Origin: Holacanthus passer
Taxonomy: Eukaryota > Chordata > Actinopteri > Pomacanthidae
Direction of reading: 5' to 3'
Length of the DNA: 64,000 bases
NCBI GenBank assembly: GCA_025331565.1
Contig: JAFREQ010000034.1
Span: 3,596,001-3,660,000, forward strand
Below, piece by piece: positions 24,047 through 37,500 of the stretch. Below the pieces are notes generated by a model. That model worked only from the letters and a program-made list of their open reading frames with translations, did no database searches and was not told where the DNA came from. Numbering within the stretch: the first letter of the stretch is position 1; each line of letters starts with the position of its first letter. The position numbers were made by a program, and so were the translations under genes.

Positions 24047-25329
24047 TTTATTATCATCAGGTCATTGTACAATGGAAGGCAATATTTAAATTATAAAAGT
24101 CCAATGGAGGTCTTTGACACTGGATGGATTCACACAGCTGAAGGGACAGATTAAAATCAAACAGTTTCACGTCCACATGTGAGGTTTTCTACATGAAAGA
24201 AAACCTCACATGTGGATCACACAGAGTTCAAGGTTTTGTTTCTTTTTTCTTTTTCTTTCTGCAGTGTAAATCCAGCCAGTGCAAAGAAAACATATTTCAT
24301 CCATTCAAATAAAAACTTAAAGGAGGGCACTCCCTTCAGAGAGGAACAAGTGTATTGCATCTATTGGGTCTGGTTTAATGGCATTTAGCATAGTAATTAT
24401 GAATTCATATGTGCATGTGTAACAAGCACGCAACCTTATATATAGATATATGTAATCTATGACATGAGTGTCCACACTTGTTGAGAAATTGCAGATTAGG
24501 CCTAGGCCTTTGAGAGTACCCACTCAACAATTAAAATCAACAGAGTTAAGGCCAGCTCTTAACAGGAAAAGGTTCAAATAAAACATACAGTGATCAGATA
24601 TATAAATGCTGCACGTCAATAATGATGAATAGAAAAGAAACCTCTGCTTCTCAGCTGCGTAACTTGCAGCCAAAACCACGTCTGTCAAACAGCGCAGCGC
24701 CTCAGTCCTGTGATGGTTCTGACTGCAAGGAGAACGGCAGTGTCAAGAGGAAGTTCACATCGAGTCTTTCTCCAAAATGATCTCTTGGACAATTCAGGTG
24801 CGTGAAAGCAACCCCTCAATCTATGAAATCAGTCCGTACAAAATGGCCCCTCGTGTTTTTAAATGGAATCATCTTCCTGTTTGGATCGAGCATCAAGCCC
24901 TGAAGGAGTCAGCTAGCTGCACATTTCACTCTGTGCATAGATTCAGACATACAAAAACAGCACAGAACGGTTCCTGTCAAACAACCGTGAGCATCTCTTA
25001 CACCTGGAAGGAAACTTTTCTCCTGTGGGGGAAAAAAAAAACATTCTGCTCCTGCACAACAACTTCTTTAAACATTTGACCAAACTGATCCTCCGGAGGG
25101 GAATTATCTGATTTGGTCATTAATAACAACTTTTGGCTTCTGCTCCATTTAACATCAAAATCTCAGAGGATGAAAGGTCTAAAACACGTTGTGCTGTGTG
25201 TGGCTCTGCAGCGATGAGGCCGAGCTGGGTGGGAATGGAGGAGGGTGCAGAGGAATGTGGATGTCAGTTTGACCCAGAGGGAAACTAATGATGATCAGGA
25301 GGGGGGCAAGGATGATGACCCAACCCCGC
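24047..25329 (-). other. daam1: daam1 3' UTR candidate
   Basis: This is the sequence downstream of the daam1 stop on the minus strand. Minus-strand AATAAA signals occur at 24047-24052 and a little further on at 23954-23959. Use of either would give a 3' UTR of roughly 1.3-1.4 kb that includes the perfect hairpin at 24172-24216. No coding sequence is evident. Confidence 0.5.
24172..24216. repeat. Perfect 19-bp inverted repeat with 7-base loop
   Basis: Bases 24172-24190 (TCCACATGTGAGGTTTTCT) are exactly complementary to 24198-24216, with loop ACATGAA. It lies in the probable daam1 3' UTR on the minus strand, so a transcript could fold into this hairpin. The stem is shorter than a usual microRNA precursor. 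Confidence 0.85.
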
Positions 25330-25542
25330 TTAGAAGTTGAGCTTTGTGACCGGTCGCTCTCTGCTCGAGTCTGTGGTCTGGTTGTTGATGCGCTTGCGGT
25401 TGCGTTTCATCTTCGACAGGTCCTTGTCGAAGACCTCGCCTGATCGCAGCGCTGACACCAAGTCGTCAAACTCGCCGCCATCATCCTCCCCGTTTGCCTT
25501 CGCTTTGCGGGCCTTTCGCTCCTTCTCCCTCTGTTCTTTCAG
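25330..25542 (-). CDS. daam1: daam1 last exon: DAD autoregulatory segment
   Basis: Seventy codons (1012-1081) plus TAA. The exon opens with a charged helix (KEQREKERKARK). It then gives DDLVSALRSGEVF (1037-1049) followed by the basic run KRNRKR (1057-1062). This is the diaphanous autoregulatory domain, which in formins folds back on the FH3/DID region and is released by Rho or Dishevelled. All key hydrophobic and basic positions are present. Confidence 0.94.
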   Translation of the reverse strand: MKEQREKERKARKAKANGEDDGGEFDDLVSALRSGEVFDKDLSKMKRNRKRINNQTTDSSRERPVTKLNF

Positions 25543-28500
25543 CTGGTGACACACAAATAAAAATCATTGTACTTAAAGTGAAGAATTCCATCTAATGATG
25601 AAGATTTGCATCAAATTAATATGAGCTAGCTTGAGTTAGCTCAAGCAAAATCTGTCAGCATCTCAAAAGCTGTTTTCTTGGCTGGGCTCAGAAATGGCCA
25701 TTTTTAGAATTGAAGTTTTGTACAGATTAAACAAAAAAGATGCAATCAGTGAGCTTTAGAGGTGCTGATTGATTTTATTACCTTCAGACAGAGCCAGGTT
25801 AGCAGTCTTTGTGCTAACCTAACTAAATGCTGGCAGTGCCTTTATTTTGAAAGGGCAGATATGAGAGGTATTCTCATTTAACCCTCTATTAACACATACT
25901 ATTAAACATATTTCCCAAAATGTCAAACTATTGCTTTTAAGCATTCCTGTTTAATTTGTAACTTTTGCTAACCAGAGGCCACAGTGGGCATCACAAAATA
26001 ATGGCAAATTGAATTCTGCTTCATTTCACAAGATTTTCCTGAGTTAGTGGCTTAAAAGACATCAGCCCGACTAAGGCTGTAGCAGCAAACCTGAGTGTAT
26101 TGAATTAATCAACGCGTCATTTTGTTGGTTATGATGAGTTAAGTTAAACTTTTGTGTTATTAATCTTTGTCAAAATTTACGTAGTCTCACTAGTTTCTGA
26201 ATAATTTCTAGAACATTTCAGATTATACTCTAATTATACACAGAATGTTTTATAACAACTGTGGTTCTTTTTGGATCATGTAGAAACAGAACAATCACAT
26301 ACCTGAGCTTCCATTTTGGCCCTGCGCTCCTCCTCCTCTTTGCGTTTTCGCATGTTCTCGTTCTCCTGCTGAGCCTCAGTAAATGACTGCAGGAACTGGT
26401 CAAAGATGCCAAAGAACTCATCCGGCTGCATCTTATTGGCATCTTCACCAAAGTGCTTTAGTGCCCTCTGGAACTGTGGGACCCAAGAGAAGGGGGCACA
26501 CAGGGAGGGGGCACATGGGATTAGATTTACAGCAGGACACAGTGGAACCATGTTTTACTCCGTCTTTGACTGTTTTACAGGAGACTCATTAGGTCTCAGC
26601 TCTTTGAAATAAGAGCAGGGTACCAGAAGTCGGGCTTTGAAGCCCGTGTTAACCCAGATCTGACCGGCTACTGATTACAGCCGAGACCAGAGACTGGAGC
26701 CAGAGCCCAAATTAAGGCAATGTGTTTGTTGAGTATTTTTCACAGTAAGTTAAAAAGGAGAACATCCAGATGTGAGATCATGCTGAGAACATGTACCTTC
26801 TGAGATGTGTACATTAAAGGCAGCTCTGTCCATGACACGCAAACTCTACCAGGTGGAGCAAAGATGCCTTTAACTTGCCCAACTTATTTGTAAACGATCA
26901 AATTAATAGTTCATGTTTATTACCTGAATGTGCACTGCATTAAAATTAATAGGTTTTGTGTGATGCTTGACAAAAATCCCTAAAGTCTCTCTTTTCTTCC
27001 TTTTATCTTGCTATTTTTAAACAATTTTATTATATGTGCACATTCACACAGACCAGATGCAGGGAGCTGTTTAAACGGTCACCATGTTCCTGTTTCCTCA
27101 TCATGAATACAGAGGACCACTATGAACACTCTCAAATATTTAACTGTGGGACACCGTAAATGATTCACAGAAACTAATGATTGCCATGTGACCAGCTGAG
27201 CACTCAGGTCAATGTAGCACGCAAACCGTGGGGCTTAAAACAAGCTCAAGATAAAAACTCTTCCCGTCTCGCACCAATAAACGTGGACAGAAGGTGAATA
27301 CGCTCAGGTTTCTAGTAGTAAAAAGCTAATTTCTCTTAAAATGGCTGCAAAATCCACACATGCTTCCTTTTTTGCTTTCTCCTCTTATTTTCTCAGGGGC
27401 CACCCACACTAGGATGTAGCAGCAACAGTAAGGTTGATAAAAAAAAATAATATGTTGGGCTGGCATGTGTGATCAAGCCCAGTGAGAAACATAATGTCCG
27501 TACAATACTGAACATAATGGTGTAAAATATTATCTAAGCCTCTGTTCCTAGTTTCTCTCTTGACCTGCACACAGCCTGACCAATAAAGCATGAGTGGTGC
27601 TGCGGCAGGAAGCTGAAACACTTCACTCCTGCTGTTAGCTTTCCTTTAAAGGTGACTGATGAGGTCAAAAGGTGTGTAGAAACAGCTGCGCCGAGAGGAA
27701 ATTGGAAGCTTTCAGCGTTTGTGTCTACAAGTGACAGTGGTGCTGTCCGCTCTGCTCAAACAGACCGTGCAGCCGCAATGACTTACCAGCTCCTTGGCCT
27801 CGGTGAGAGAGTCCTCCACATCGGAGTAGCTGAAGCTGGCCACAGTGACGAACTGACTCACCACCGATACAAATTTGTCGCCCGACTCTTGCGGTCGCTT
27901 CTTCTGGTATTCCAGCTCCTATGGGTGTAAACGATCCAGGAGAGGGAAATAGAAGGAAAAATAAAAGGAGAGCTACAGCAGACCTGCACTAAACATAGTA
28001 TAACAGCGTGAGCAAGACATAACGCATTTTCTCATTGTTCTTTGTGACTCACGGTCTCCACACTTGTCAAGCCGCTGCGCAGGTTGCCGATATCTTTTTC
28101 CAGCTCAGTCATGCTGCAAAAAAAGGAAAATGATGGTTTAACACAATATGGAAAGCAAACAAGAGAAGCAGGTGTATGTCAGGCAGCAAGTTCTCCACAG
28201 CTCCACCTACTTGACTTTGGCTGCCTCTGAGATACTCTGCAGGTCCTCCTGGAACATCAGGACTTTGGGGTATTTCTTCTCCAAGATGGTGATCAGGTAG
28301 TGCAGTAGAGTGATGTTTCTGCAAACACAGATGTACACACTTGAGTGCATGTGTCAAATGTGCATTATATATTGCTTTTATTATGTAGGTTCAGATATTA
28401 ATAACCATATGGAGTTTTATCTATGTTGCATTCCCTGTTCCAGATGTGGCTTTTATAGATTTCATGCCGTTCTTTCTGTTATTCTCCACAAGTTCTGATG

Positions 28501-31500
28501 TTACATTTGAAAAATGTTCTTACTTGTCGATACTGGATTTGGTATCAGCGATCTTGTTGAGTGAAGACACCTTGAAGCCGTAAGCGTTGCCTCTCTGACC
28601 CTTGTTCATGAAGTTTCCAAAGGCCAGCACCACCTCAAACAGCTGCTTCAGGTTTCTGCTGTGTAAGATCTCCTTTGACGCCTTGGTCAGAGCTGAGACA
28701 CCAAAGCATAGAGAAAAGAAATGTTTTTTGATGCTTGACTGATTTATTTTTAGACTTGAGTGGGTGGCATATCATTGTCTTGGCAAATATAAAAGGTAAA
28801 AATACAAAACATCAGAATTTTAGAAGCTATTGGGGATGACAACAGAGATACTTTTGTTACTTAATGAACTCATATTTCCATAGTTAAAATACTTTTTTTT
28901 AAAATGTTTGAGGTTAATGTCACTGGTGTACAAAACTATGAGACTTTTCCCACCTTCAACTTTGGGTTTCACCTCAGCTATCCTCTCTGCAAACTTCTTT
29001 TTGAAGTATAAAGACTGCAGCCTCTGCTGGTAGTGGTTTATTCTGGATGGGATGGAAAATGCGTGTAAAGAGGACAAAAATAGAGAAAAAATAATAAATG
29101 ATTAACAAGGAAATCCACACATTTAGACCAACGCCACAAACCTGGACATTGTGCTTGAGCAAAATGAGTCAAGCCGCCTGTGTGCTTACTTAAATGGCAC
29201 ATACAAAGTTTTACTTGCGGTAATGAAGCTTATTTTAGGCAGCGTTTTTGATTTCAGCTTATAAACCACCGACTCTGCAGCTAATGAAGCCACAGTGATT
29301 TTTGGTTCTCCAGTTCATTCTGTACTCAGTGAACTCAAATAACAAAAAAATAACCAACTGCCAAACTGCAGTCAAAATCATTAAAAACCAAACTAACTTT
29401 CCTCTTTCCTTTGTGCCTTTAACTTACAAGACTTTGTTTACACAACTGCAACACAAATACTGTTATTACATTATGGAGTATATTTATTCAGCAACACCAT
29501 TTAGAAATAATGATTCACACAGACAGCTATTGTTCCCTGCTCAGTAGAAAGCCATGTGTCATTTCATTTATCTGCTCTGACTAACAGGAAACAATGCCTA
29601 TTGTTTCTCAGCAGATGTGATGTGCAGAGCCTTCTCAGGTTAGTACCTGTTTAATACAGAATTAAAAAAGGTAACACGCGACAAAGACAAACTGTATGAC
29701 TAAAGTACCTGCTCATCTCATAGAGGAAGCGGTCGGGTTTTGCCATTCGGTCCAGCTCGTGTTTGTGCTCCTCCAGAAGATCCACGTCGCTCTTCTCTGG
29801 GACAAACTTCAGCAGCTGATGGGGCAGGAAAACACTCTTTACTTAACATGTTAAAAAAGTACTAATCTGTATCATACTGGTAGGTGAAGAGGGCTGAATC
29901 TCTGCTGATGTGCTACTGCATCTCACTGCAGAAGCAAGATTTCTTCCCCCTAACTAAATATATTGTACTCATTTATAATACAATGTTTGTCACTGAACAC
30001 ACATTTTTTGTAAAAGCTCCAAAACCATAATCAAGTGCTGAAGCTTGTACTGATTATTGTACCGACATGCATTACTTCACTCTATGGAGAATGGCAAACA
30101 TCCAGTCACTAAAGGAAAGCATATTTGATTCTTCAAGTGCTGTCACTGCATCCATCAGTGTGTTTCTCTTCTACCTTGTAACTTATTTTTGAGGCCTGGC
30201 TCACTTATTTTAACTGTACTAGACACGCTATTTCCTGATTTTTTTTGTTGTTGTGATGTGTGTGTAATGGAGGACTGATAATGAAGTGACGGTGTGAATC
30301 TGTGTGAATTTAATAAATTTTCAGCAGTAGTAACTTATTTAGACTTCTCGAGGCAACTTTGTATTCGTTTCCATTTTACTTTGAATTGAATTATTTTGAA
30401 TATGATGATCTGTTTCTGCTGTCCAGCTTTCACAGATGCGTCCTCTGTCTGAAGTCTTTGTTCTACACATGTACATGTAAAAAGTCAACGATAAACCTGT
30501 ATATATGGTCAAGAAAATTCTCCAGGATGAAATCTATCTGGGGAAAATCTGGTTTCTCTAATCCTGGTTACAGTAACCAGGCTTCTGGTTTACGTGACCT
30601 TTAAGAAATCAACTTACTGGAGAAAGCCTGCTGTAACCTGCTGCATGTAAACACACTGCATGAGAGCTGCTACTGGATGCTGGGAATTTGATGACAAACC
30701 TGCTCCAGCATGTCTTTGGGAAGGTCCTCCTGTTCATCCATGGTTAGAATGGCTCTCTTGATCTCCTCATTTGAAAGCTTCAGCCTGCAGCACAGATACA
30801 GATACAAAATATATCATAAACTGCGATGTGTCAGTAAGTTTTCTTATGAGTGTTAATGATACTGAAATAAAACTACCGAGAGAGGAGGATGTTGCAGTTT
30901 TGAGCTCGACGGCCATCAATGACTGACAGCTCCTTGACTTTTTTAGAGCTCAGCATGTCGTCCTCTGCCTCTTTCTGTGAGCAAAGTGATGAAGGTCAGA
31001 ATGCAACAGGCCATTTTAATGTGCACAAGTTAGTTTTAGTTCCAGTCACCCACAGACACAACAATGAAGATGACGCACGCCCTAAAATCCCAAACAAGAG
31101 AAATTCAGTACAAAGGCTTTGAAAACGGTCACACATTCGTGAGTACATGCAAACATGACACACAAAGAAAGGGAGCTGAACAAAAGGTTGTATATTCTGT
31201 TGGACATACATTAAATAAGAAGATGTGGCTGAAAGTACAAAAGGACACGACGCATAACACAAAGTCTGACTGAATCCACAAAAGTTCAGACTGTATATCT
31301 ACTGTACTGTAAGTGCACTCACCTGTTTGCTGTTATTGATCATAAAGAAGTCCTAAAATGCAGGCAAGAAGCAGGGAAGATGTAAGCACTCATTAGAATA
31401 AGTAAAGCAGTTACGTGATTGCAGCCCATAAAAACAAACAGCAAAATCAATCGAAGCTCGTTCGGCACTTAAATGACAATGGATCTATCAGTAATGAAGT

Positions 31501-34500
31501 GAGCAGCAGTGAGACGTGAGTTGTTCAGTTGATCGATGCGTGCTTATAGTCCACATGCTGTGCACATATGAAATCTGCTGAGTGTGTCTACTGTCATCTT
31601 TTTGTTTAAACTAACCAGACTGACACAGAATCTAAATTTGGTCAAAGTGTTTGTTCCAATTGATCCATGTTCAATCTTTTCTAATTGTGTTGGACATGCT
31701 GAAAGTCATGTTTGAGCACAACTTTGAAAAGACATGCTCATTCCGCTCGGTACAACTAATAAAGACACTACTGATTATGAATAACTAGTAACTAAATGAA
31801 CTGCAAACTGAAGCCACATGAAGAAAAAAAGATGATTCTGAGCAGCTCACTCATGCATTTTCAATCACATATGGCAAAATGATCAAAACCATAAACAAAA
31901 ATGGCAAGAATTAGCATTCCAGTCAAATGTAAGAAGGTGTTCAAAATGATTTAAGCATGAAAGTTGTGCACCTAACAAACCCCCCAAAATTTATCTGGCA
32001 ATTTCTCCTATCTTCTTTTTTTTTTGGTTTAGTCTGACTTTGGTTTTTTTGTAAATTTGTTTTTTGACCTCTTCCCTTCTTTTTCTCCCTTCTTCAACTG
32101 TACTTGAGAAATCAAAAGTTGCAAAACAGGAGAAATTTAGAAAATGCAAGCCAGCTAAGCCCTCAGCCACCCATCCCACCCAAACACACTACCCCCCTCG
32201 GCCCCGACATCTGGTGAGCTGCAGAGATGAGCCGCATCGTCCTCAGTACCTGCTGTCTCTGATAGGCCGAGAAGGTCTTTTCAATGTCATCCAGATCCAG
32301 GATTTTGAAAACCTTGGTATCATCCACATCCATCCACACAGTGCCCTCCAGTTTATTCTGAGCAGAGGGGAATAAGACATTTATAGCTCATAATTTTAAC
32401 ACAGAGCATCAATATATTCAGGCGTTTGTAACTGATCTCACCTCAGCTAACTTGGCCCAGTTGAAAGATTTGAGCGGATTGGCTGGCTGGGGAATGTTCT
32501 TCTTCTTCAGGGATGGTCCGAGTGGCGCTCCAGGCGGGGGAGGGATACCTCCGATGGGTGGGCGTCCGGGAGGAGGCGGGGGTCCACCCGGAGGAGGGGG
32601 TGGGGGAGGTGGAGGAGGCATCATGCCCCCAGGAGGAGGCGGTGGGGGAGGTGGGCACATACCTCCAAAAGCTGGCGTGGGTGGAGGAGGCACGGGACCA
32701 CCAGGGGGGCCGGGGGTGAGGGGAGGGCCTCCAGGAACAACAGCTGCCTGTCTCTGCAGAGAGAGAGGAACATCAGGGAGATTTCAAATACTGCAGAGTG
32801 TCTATATTACAGATTACATTGGACAGGAGAACAATGTTGATCAGACCATAACAAAAATATACAATATCATCAGCCTTATCCTTTAAATTTTAAAAGAATA
32901 TCCTCTATCAGTGATTCCTAACATGAGGAATCAGAGGATGATTAAAAGTATATGAAAGAAAAAAATATTTCTGATTTTGTTTCTTATGAAAATACAACAC
33001 ACTTTCCCCTCTTCAGGCTTATAAAAATCCTTCAAGGAGGAATGAAGAGGGGTCGTTTCAAGGGCTTATAAATCAAAAAGGGTGGGAGACACTGTCACAG
33101 GTTGCATTTTAAGTTATCATAAAGTGATCTAGTGATTATAAATGACAACGTACGGTGCTTAGTTCGTGCAGTCGGGTAGTGAGTTCGGTCACTTGCTGTT
33201 TGACATTCTTGTGCTCGGTGCTCTCCTTTTCCAGCTTCTCTTTCATCTTGTTGAGCGTCTGCATCATGTCCTCTTTCTCCTGGGTCTTTGCATCACATTC
33301 ACGCTCTTTCTTCTCAAACCTCTGCTGCAACTCGTGGTGCTCTGTGATGGGAAGTCACAGCAATGTTGAATTGACTGAGAACTTGATTGTGACTGGCAAC
33401 AACCTTTAATGAACTTGTTCTGTTTCAGATAAGTAATTCATAGTCTTACAAACCTTTTCTCATTTTCTCTGCCTGCTCTTTCCACTGTTTGACCTCATTT
33501 TCATTGACCAGCCTGCAGAAAGGATGACACACATAATTAACTACAGTATCTACATGAGTCCAGTCATTGTTTTTCTGAACTTAAAAGGGAAGCTATTTTT
33601 GAGCCAACACTGTTGAGCACATGGCTTTTTTTTCACAGGAACACAAACACGATTCTCCATTCTTCAATCTGGCGGCAGAGTAATCTGTTCCATGTACTCA
33701 TTCATCTGTCAAAGGAAATCAGAGGACTCACATCCGGACAACGTTCTTCACGTTAAAATTCTCCAGTGGTGTGACGTCGGGGTCGTGACCTTTGTCATTC
33801 TGCAAGACCATCTGCTGGACGATACGATCCAACAGCAGCCAGTACTGCACTGTGTTCCCGCTCCTCTTATCTGAGGAGAGAGGAAGAGAGTTTCCCATTA
33901 GCCTGCTGGCCTGAGTTTTATTATTCACCCCAGCGTTGAGGATTAGTGTCTCAGAAAGTACTGATTGAAGTCGGATCCACAGTGGCTGTTTGATTATGAT
34001 GAAACAAACGAATGATATTCTAAAGCCACAGAGAGAATATAATTATAGGTTACAACAAGGTGGCACACACATAGATCCACTGCTGTTGGAAGGCATCCTG
34101 TTATTCCTCTTTACCAGGGTATTTAAAAAATGCTCAGCACATCATATTCAGTACTATTACTTTGATTCCAAGTACCATCACAAGCTTGCACTTTATGTGC
34201 TCTTGTGTATAACCGCAACACTCGTATTCACAGCTCAAGTGTTAATTAAATGCCTAAAAGAAAGTAACTGAGACTGAGCTTTTGTGAGCTTTAAAGAAAA
34301 AGGCTACTGCAGTTGGTTAGTTGCTCTTTGTTTTCAACTCAAATGTCGTGGGAAAAGTTGGCTAACTATTAAACCCGATGAATTTTTTTGCAACAGAAAA
34401 TAAATACTAGCCAACAACAGTTCAGTGTGGCTGGGAATGTGCTTATCCAATTTCTGGGCTGACTAATCCGGACAAAGTCAACATCCTTATCTTTTTGGCC

Positions 34501-37500
34501 AGAAACCAGAAGGTACTGCGTATTTTGTGGGAGTAACACTGCTACTTTGTTTGGAGCCTTGTTATATTTCAGGATATTTTAAATTCACCAGTGTGTTTTA
34601 ATCACAATTTATAACACAAAATATTCTGAACTGTATTTGTCCAGATGTGTTCTCTGGTTTAAGTAAAAATAATTTAAAGAGACACTCACGTGGCATGAGG
34701 AGACAGTGATGCATGACAGACATAAAGTGCGGGTATGCGTCAGTGTGGTTTATCTTCTTACGGATGAGATCAAAAACTTGGGTGGCACTTTTGGTGTCTA
34801 TATGTACCTGAAGGAGAAGAAGTAAAACAGCCCCTGTAAATATGTTATGCAAAATATTTTATAGTCACAAATAATGTGAGAATTATGTCAGGATCTTTTT
34901 TTTTTTTTTCTTACCGACTCAAAACGTTTTGACAAAGCCAGCTCATCCTCGTTCCGCAGCATCTCAAAATAATCTAAATGCCTGAGAGTGTGAGAGGAAA
35001 ACACTCAATTAGAGCAGCAAATGTCAAATGTCTGCAAATGTGATACATTTACACAGTATAATTTTGTCAAAGATCTCTGCGGAAGGTAATTATAAAATAC
35101 ATTATCTCTATTGTCTTACCACCTGATGCCATTTCATTCACAGGCGTTGGAATGATTAAAATACCTGATGTTTAGAGGGTGTTATTTTGTTTTCTGGGTT
35201 TTCTGCAGTCTTTTTCTCTGTTCCATCTCACCTGTCTAATGTGGAGTTTTCATGAGAACGTAGCTTATCGATCACAGGTTGGATCCCCAACATGAGAAAC
35301 TCATATCGTAGGTGGATACGGAATTCCAAACTTGTCTACATTCGAAAAAAATAAAATAAAAATTAGCAGCAAAAAAGGATGCAACAATGTTTTAAAAGAG
35401 TCTCTTGAATGAGTGGCCAAGGGACATGATGACCTTCTAGTGTGAAAGGGAGCATAAAAACTATCTGATGCCTATATTTTACCTCTCCAGTGCCTTGACT
35501 CAGCACAGCATTTATAAAGGACATGATGGCTGTTTTCAGGTTGACCTCATCTCTGTATCTCCCTGTACTCCGGTCCAGATCGTTTATAAGGGTCTGTGGA
35601 ACGACATGTCATTATTACATTATTATGTCATTATCAGGTGTTAAATATCTTCCCGTGATATTGCTTTTATTGCTATTGTCTGCAAAAGATTTAAAACCCC
35701 AACTGTGCACTCTCATTCACCTGGAACCGTGTCCTCTCGCAAGCGAAGCGTTGGTAGTGCAGCATGGCCTCCAGGATTTTTTTGTGCCCGCCAGGCACCA
35801 GACACACGGCGCCCATGATCTCCAGCACCGCCACCTTGGTCTTGATGTTCTCCGTTGCCAGGCTCTGGGCGATGATGTTGATGCTCTCGGAGTGAGAGAG
35901 GACATGGGCGCGGCCCTGCGAGTTGTTCATCAGAGCTTTGATGCAGCCAATCAGAGACGTGTGGATCTGCGACTCTGTGGTCTCATAGTCCATGCTCTTC
36001 AGGAAGTTTAGGATGCACGTCAGGCCGTCCAGGTCGATAAAACGAGTCACGAACCTAAGAGGGGAGCACAGAGAAATCATCTGAGGTTAGGGACAAAGCA
36101 GGACTAGTTTTATAATGCACAAATGTCCTGCAGTAAAGCTGTAATATCATATGCCAAATAGCTAAATGTGTGTATGTACATGTATGTTCACTTGTACTAT
36201 GACTGACTCGTCTTCAGTGAATATAATAAGTCAATCAGGACATTTGCTTTTAAAGGGTTCATTCACATTGAAGAAGAATCTTAAACCAATACCGCAGTGA
36301 CATTTATGGCTGTTCAATTCTTAAAGGACACATTTACATACTGTTGTGAGGGACTGAAAAGAGTGACAGACAAGGTGAGAGGAGGTTAAATGAAAAGAGA
36401 TGTGATGATAGATGGTATTAAACGTAAAGGACAGGGAGGAGATAAAGAGACGGCACAGAGTGAGACAACAGGAGGATTTGTCCACCTCATGGGTTGTGTC
36501 CTCAGAGCCGTCTTCAAGCTCTCAATGGTTTTGTTCCTCTCTTCCTCATCTTCTTTCTCCAGAGCGAGGAGCGTCTTTCTCTGTTCAACAAAAGGTAAAC
36601 ATGATAAATCTGAATCAGTAGTCAAACAATTCAAAGCCAAAATGAAGCTAATTTTCCAAAGATGTGTAAAGATGTTCTTGGTATTAGTAAGAAAAACTGC
36701 CAACAGATGAAGTTCGTGGGTTAAGCTGAAGGTACAGTATGTGGCAGACAGCAACAGTCATAACATTATATCATTTAATGACATGGTTTACTTGTGTTTC
36801 TATTAGAAAGGAAGAAAGAAAGTCCTTAAGAATTAAAAAGTATTTTATTTGTTGGCTCACTACTAGCTTGATTTAGTTGAAAGTTGTCAAGTCAAGCTTT
36901 ATTTATGTCGCCCTGAATCACAGATTTGTCTCAGGGGGCTTTAAGGATAAGGAAAAACTCTTAAATAAGGAAAAAAAAAACCTCAGGAAGAGCAACAAGA
37001 GGACAAACCATTTTTTATCCAAAGAATAAATAAAGTTCATGCCATTACTCACAGCTGCCATTGAATTGAGCTGATCAATGTAGTATTCTGGCCAACTAGT
37101 TGCACTTTTGTTTTCTTCTTGTTCCTGAAAAACAGAGAATAACAGAGTGAATAAAGCTGTGAAGTGATCCAGGTAGGCTTAGTGTTAAAGGAATGTGACA
37201 CAATTAATAGAGAGAAAAAAAGATGAGATACATTAATTAGAAAAAGATGTATTTGGCTTATGAATATTAACTTGGAATAATTGTAAATGAGAGAATGTGG
37301 TTTTATGGAAATATTTTGGAAAGTCACATGAGGGGACAAGTTGTTTGCTTCATGTCACATGTTTCAATACACTGAAGTGGAACTGCAATCCAGATGGAGA
37401 ACCTCATCAACTGGCTTTGAAAGGCATGAAACATACAAACAGCAACAAACACACGGGAAACAGAAGGTCTGGGGCCTAAATAGCCAAAAGCCTAAAATGG

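Noticed and set aside
32452..32886. Plus-strand glycine-rich open frame over 144 codons
   Set aside because: It is the reverse strand of the daam1 FH1 proline codons, whose CCN codons read as GGN on the other strand.
35523..36011. Plus-strand open frame of 162 codons over the daam1 exons
   Set aside because: It overlaps the daam1 exons at 35483-35593 and 35721-36054 on the opposite strand and has no independent support.
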